Shown here in pieces: positions 59,847-64,000 of a DNA stretch of 64,000 nucleotides (positions are counted from its first letter, which is position 1; each line of letters begins with the position of its first letter). This DNA comes from Eulemur rufifrons. Its lineage: Eukaryota > Chordata > Mammalia > Primates > Lemuridae. Location of the stretch: NCBI RefSeq assembly GCF_041146395.1, contig NW_027182879.1, positions 658,001 through 722,000 on the forward strand, given 5' to 3'. The position numbers and the translations under genes are program-made. Below the pieces are notes generated by a model. That model had not been told where the DNA came from. It worked only from the letters and a program-made list of their open reading frames with translations, and did not search any database.

Positions 59847-60851
59847 ATGGGAAGGGCTCAGCGAAGGAACTCTAGGAGTATAAAGAATCAAGCTGAAACC
59901 ATGCCCTCAAAGAGGATTACTAGTTCTCCACCAATTAACACAAAGCAGATTCCAAATAGCAACATGTCACAGGAAGAATTTCAAACATGGATCATAAATA
60001 CGCTGAACATTATGCAAGAAAAAATGGATAATCAACACAAAGAAACCACAAAAAAGATCCAGGACTTGGAAGAAAAATTCACCAAAGAAATTGAAATACT
60101 GAAGAAAAATCAAACTGAACTCCTGGAAATGAAAAATTTATTCAAGGAGCTACAAAACACAGTGGAAAGTCTCAAGAGCAGGGTAGATCAAACAGAAGAA
60201 AGAATCTTAGAGATCGAAGATAACACTTTCCAATTAAATAAGGCAGTCACAGAGTTAAAACAAAGAAACATGAGAAATAATCATAGTCTACAAGAAATGT
60301 GGGATTATGTGAAGAAGCCTAACGTGAGAGTTATCGGCATTCCTGAGGGTGAAGAAGACAATAAGCAAGGGTTGAATAAAGTATCTGAAGATATAATTGA
60401 GGAAAATTTCCCAGGCCTTGCCAAATCTCTAGATACACAGGTTCAAGAAGCTCAAAGAACCTCTGAGAGATTCATACCAAATAGGAAGACACCACGTCAT
60501 GTAGTTATCAGACTGACCAAAATATCCACTAACGAGGCCCTTCTTCAATCTGTAAGGAGAAAGAAACAAGTAACATACAAAGGAAAGCCCATCCGAATCA
60601 CGCCAGATTTCTCAACTGAAACCTTACAAGCAAGAAGAGATTGGAGCCCCATTCTCACTCTTCTGAAACAGAATAATGCCCAGCCTAGAATCCTGTACCC
60701 AGATAAGCTCAGTTTTATATATGAAGGTGAAATTAAGACATTCTCAGATAAACAAAAACTCAGAGAATTCACCAAGACAAGAGCAGCTTTCCAAGAAGTA
60801 TTCAAAACAGAGTTACACGTGGTCCAGCACAAGAAGGACCCTCGAATGTAA
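59847..60851 (+). CDS. LINE-1 ORF1 protein (RNA-binding chaperone), intact
   Basis: The 334-residue frame is close to the usual ~338 residues of primate ORF1p. Family knowledge: ORF1p forms trimers, coats L1 RNA in the cytoplasmic particle and acts as a nucleic-acid chaperone in retrotransposition. Visible here: a basic, Ser-rich head (1-45); a long charged heptad region suited to a coiled coil (about 50-150, rich in Glu, Lys, Leu, Ile); an RRM-like domain opening at NVRVIGIPEGEED (159-171) and continuing through PRHVVIRLTK (216-225); and a basic C-terminal domain with RRDWSPIL (263-270) and LSFIYEGEIKTFSDKQKLREF (288-308, given in part). The ATG at 59847 gives the expected length. An internal Met lies at residue 19. 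There are no stops or frameshifts, in contrast to ORF2. Confidence 0.93.
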   Translation: MGRAQRRNSRSIKNQAETMPSKRITSSPPINTKQIPNSNMSQEEFQTWIINTLNIMQEKMDNQHKETTKKIQDLEEKFTKEIEILKKNQTELLEMKNLFKELQNTVESLKSRVDQTEERILEIEDNTFQLNKAVTELKQRNMRNNHSLQEMWDYVKKPNVRVIGIPEGEEDNKQGLNKVSEDIIEENFPGLAKSLDTQVQEAQRTSERFIPNRKTPRHVVIRLTKISTNEALLQSVRRKKQVTYKGKPIRITPDFSTETLQARRDWSPILTLLKQNNAQPRILYPDKLSFIYEGEIKTFSDKQKLREFTKTRAAFQEVFKTELHVVQHKKDPRM

Positions 60852-60890
60852 CACTAATCAAGAGATAAATATGAAAACACAGTTATCATA

Positions 60891-63800
60891 ATGGCTCAAG
60901 AGAGAAAACAGATCAATGAAATTCAACCCAACATGAGGAACAGCAATCTGTCTCGCTTATCAGTTCTCTCATTAAATGTGAATGGATTGAATTCCCCACT
61001 CAAGAGACATGGACTGGCCCAATGGATAAAAAAGATATAAGCCAAGTATCTGCTGTCTTCAGGAAACTCATCTAACCTGCAAGGATGCATTTAGACTGAA
61101 AATAAAAGGGTGGAAATCAATATTCCAAGCAAATGGAACCCAAAAGAAAGCTGGCGTGGCAGTTCTAATCTCCGATAACGTAGTTTTTAAATCAACAAAA
61201 GTAAAGAAAGACAAAGATGGTTACTATATACTGGTGAAGGGTACAATTCAACAAGAAGACATAACTATACTTAACATATATGCACCCGATCTAGGTTCAC
61301 CCAGATTCATAAAGCAAACCCTACTTGATCTGAACCAAATGATAGATAACAACACTTTAGTAGCCAGAGATTTTAACACGCCACTGACAGTTCAAGACAG
61401 ATCCTCCAAACAAAAAATAAACAAAGAAATATTGGACGTAAATAGAATGCTAGAACAAATGGGTCTGACTGACATCTACAGGACATTCTACCCAAATACC
61501 ACTGAATATAAGTTCTTCTCATCAGCTCATGGGACATTCTCCAAGATTGACCATATCTTAGGACATAAAGAATGTCTTAAAAAATTTAAAAATATAGAAA
61601 TAATACCATGCATCTTCTCAGATCACAGTGGAATAAAAGTAACAATGAACCCTAACAGAAATCCTCATTTCTACTCAAAGTCATGGAAGCTAAATAACCT
61701 TCTCCTGAACAATCATTTTATAAATGAAGAAATCAAGTCAGAAATCAAAAGATTCTTTGAATTAAACGACAAAGGAGATACAACTTATCAAAATCTGTGG
61801 GACACAGCTAAAGCAGTCCTGAGAGGAAAATTTATTTCCATAAATGCCTATACCAAAAAGACAGAAAACTTACAAATAGACAATCTAATGAATAGACTCA
61901 AAGAGCTGGAGAAGAAAGAAGAGACCAACCCCAAACCCAGCAGAAGGAAATTATTAAGATTAAATCAGAACTAAATGAAAAGGACAACAATCAAACCATA
62001 AGGGAGATTAATAAAACCAAAAGTTGGTTCTTTGAAAAAATAAACAAAATTGACACACCTCTGGCTAAACTAACCAAGAGCAGAAAAGAAAAATCTCTTA
62101 TAACCTCGATCAGGAACACGAAAGGAGTAATCACGACTGATGCCACAGAGATACATGATATCATCTATGAATTCTACAAAAATCTTTATGCACACAAATT
62201 AGAAAACCTGGAGGAAATGGACAAATTCTTATAAACACACAGCCTTCCCAGGCTCAACCAGGAAGAAATAGAATTCCTGAATAGACCGATATCTAGATCT
62301 GAAATTGAAACAGCAATAAAAAACCTTCCCAAAAAGAAAAGCCCTGGACCAGATGGGTTCACACCTGAATTCTACCATACCTACAAAGAAGAACTGGTGC
62401 CCATCGTACATAAACTATTCTCCAATATAGAGAAGGATGGGATTCTCCCCAACACTTTTTACCAAGCCAACATAATCCTGATACCAAATCCAGGAAAGGA
62501 TGCAACTAAAACAGAGAACTATAGACCAATTTCTCTTATGAATATAAATGCAAAAATTCTCAATAAAATTCTAGCAAATCGAATCCAAGTGCTTATCAAA
62601 AAAATAATCCATCACGACCAAGTGGGCTTCATACCAGAGATGCAGGGATGGTTTGACATATGGGAATGTAATTCATCACATAAATAGAAGCAAAAATAAA
62701 GATCATATGATCCTCTCAATAGATGCAGAGAAAGCATTTGACAAAATTCAACACCCTTTTATGATAAGAACACTTAACAAAATAGGCATAGATGGGGCCT
62801 ATATAAAAATGATACAAGCCATATACGACAAACCCTCAGCCAACATCATACTGAATGGGGAAAAACTGAAAGCATTCCCACTTCAAACTGGAACCAGACA
62901 AGGCTTACCACTGTCCTTATTACTTTTCTACATAGTATTGGAAGTCCTTGCAAGAGCTATCAGGCAAGAGAGCAGAATCAAGGGAGTTGAAATAGGGACA
63001 GAAGAGATCAAACTCTCACTCTTTGCTGATGATATGATGTTATATCTAGAAAACCCCAAGGTTTCAACCAAGAGACTCCTGGAATTGATCAATGAATTCA
63101 GTAAAGTCTCAGGATACAAAATCAATACACACAAATCAGAGGCATTCATATACGCCAATAACAGTCAAATGGAAAACCAAATTAAGGACTCAATACCCTT
63201 CAAAATAGCAACAAAGAAAATAAAATACCTAGGAATATATTTAACTAAGGAGGTAAAGGACCTCTATAGGGAGAACTATGAAACCCTGAGGAAGGAAATT
63301 GCAGAACATGTAAATAGGTGGAAAACCATACCATGCTCATGGATCGGTAGAATCAACATTGTTAAAATGTCTATACTGCCCAAAGTTATCTACAGATTCA
63401 ATGCAATCCTTATTAAATTACCAACATCTTTTTTCACAGACATAGAAAAAATAATTTTACGCTTTGTATGGAACCAGGGAAGACCCCGTTTAGCAAAAGC
63501 AATCTTAAACAACAAAAACAAAATGGGAAGTATTAATTTGCCAGACTTCAAACTATACTACAAGGCTGTGGTTCTTAAAACATCCTGGTACTGGCACAAG
63601 TGCAGGGACACAGACCAGTGGAACAGAACAGAAAATCCCAATATAAAACCATCCTCATATAGCCATCTAATCTTTGACAAAGCAGACAAAAACATACTCT
63701 GGGGAAAAGATTCCTTATTTAATAAATGGTGCTGGGAAAACTGGATATCCACATGTAGAAGACTAAAACAGGACACACAACTCTCACCCCTCACAAAAAT

Positions 63801-64000
63801 CAAATCACAGTGGTTAACAGACTTAAACCTAAGGTCAGAAACTATTAGAATTCTAGAAGAAAATGTAGGAAAGACTCTTACAGACATTGGCCTAGGCAAA
63901 GAATTTATGAAGAAGACCCCTAAAGCAATCACAGCAACAACAAAAATAAATAAATGGGACCTGATCAAATTAAAAAGCTTCTGCACAGCCAAAGAAACAG
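60891..64000 (+). pseudogene. LINE-1 ORF2 (endonuclease-reverse transcriptase), broken and truncated
   Basis: ORF2p nicks target DNA and reverse-transcribes L1 RNA. It starts at ATG 60891, 39 bases after ORF1. Frame 1 ends after 49 codons at TAA 61038-61040. The endonuclease continues in another frame to 61974, with [15 protein letters not shown] and FSDHSGIK recognisable. A one-base shift at about 61949 moves to a third frame, which carries a stop at 62232-62234, then KSPGPDGF and [20 protein letters not shown] further shift at about 62660-62668 leads to the last frame, open to the window end, which includes the reverse-transcriptase core [12 protein letters not shown] (FADD codons 63022-63033). 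In the endonuclease the usual GDFN reads RDFN (Arg codon 61366-61368). Total visible damage is three frameshifts, one stop and one lost conserved glycine. The C-terminal Cys-rich region is outside. Confidence 0.93.

Larger units (their letters stand above)
58784..64000 (+). mobile_element. LINE-1 retrotransposon, 5' part, truncated by the window
   Basis: Non-LTR retrotransposon in sense orientation with the standard order: 5' UTR (58784-59846), ORF1 (59847-60851), 39-base spacer and ORF2 from 60891 to the end of the window. About 5.2 kb is visible; the 3' part of ORF2, the 3' UTR and the poly-A lie outside, so the far target-site duplication cannot be checked. The start at the edge of a broken 555-bp unit and a ~1-kb 5' UTR suggest an insertion with complete or near-complete 5' end. 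ORF2 is disabled, so the element is dead in its present form. Confidence 0.95.

Noticed and set aside
60545..63992. Minus-strand frames opposite L1 ORF1 and ORF2 (60545-60832, 62229-62411, 62928-63158, 63558-63992)
   Set aside because: They are antisense shadows of L1 coding sequence.

Overview
The window looks like a heterochromatic, subtelomere-like block of a strepsirrhine primate, most likely a lemur. The best clue is the single Alu at 10814-11147, whose dimer linker and right monomer carry the wording typical of lemur Alus. The truncated LINE-1 at the right end is a primate-type L1. I see no single-copy host gene in the 64 kb. The only convincing protein-coding sequence is L1 ORF1 and the broken L1 ORF2. 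Nearly all other long open frames come from satellite periodicity (36 bp = 12 codons) or from a strand almost free of G.

Layout. (1) 1-19410: degenerate TTAGGG/CCCTAA-like satellite in six blocks of alternating orientation. About 190-bp non-telomeric modules (families A, B and C, all related) recur every 0.7-1.0 kb and always keep the same orientation relative to the telomere-like strand. Both kinds of inversion boundary occur twice, so an inverted block was later duplicated. (2) 19411-39935: a composite higher-order repeat made of a ~1.5-kb telomere-like T segment plus a ~3.06-kb array of 36-bp units. Five array copies (called 36A1 to 36A5) are present: 36A1 inverted, 36A2 a head-to-head fusion of two truncated arrays, 36A3 and 36A4 forward, 36A5 truncated. 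A probable solo LTR (33262-34146) and the rearrangements inside 36A4 are later events. (3) 39936-40388: two copies of a ~255-bp CpG-bearing unit. (4) 40389-55780: a 15.4-kb CACTCA-type minisatellite, very poor in G on the + strand, with kb-scale internal duplications. (5) 55781-58783: about 5.7 tandem copies of a ~555-bp unit, each built around a long palindrome; two units have lost part of it by deletion. (6) 58784-64000: 5' part of a LINE-1 with ~1.06 kb 5' UTR, an intact 334-codon ORF1, and an ORF2 with three frameshifts, one stop and a lost endonuclease glycine. It runs off the window.

The components do not form a pathway; the interest is structural. Strongest observations: the composite T + 36-bp repeat, whose copies can be reconciled almost to the base by one duplication and one deletion; the CpG-transition pattern of variation in the 36-bp unit; the paired inversion boundaries in the telomere-like satellite; paired changes in both arms of a hairpin in the 555-bp repeat; and a 304-codon open frame antisense to the L1 5' UTR.

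Strand convention for satellites: '+' means the TTAGGG-like, or GTGCATGG-like, strand is the given strand. All similarity statements come from reading by eye; no alignment was run.
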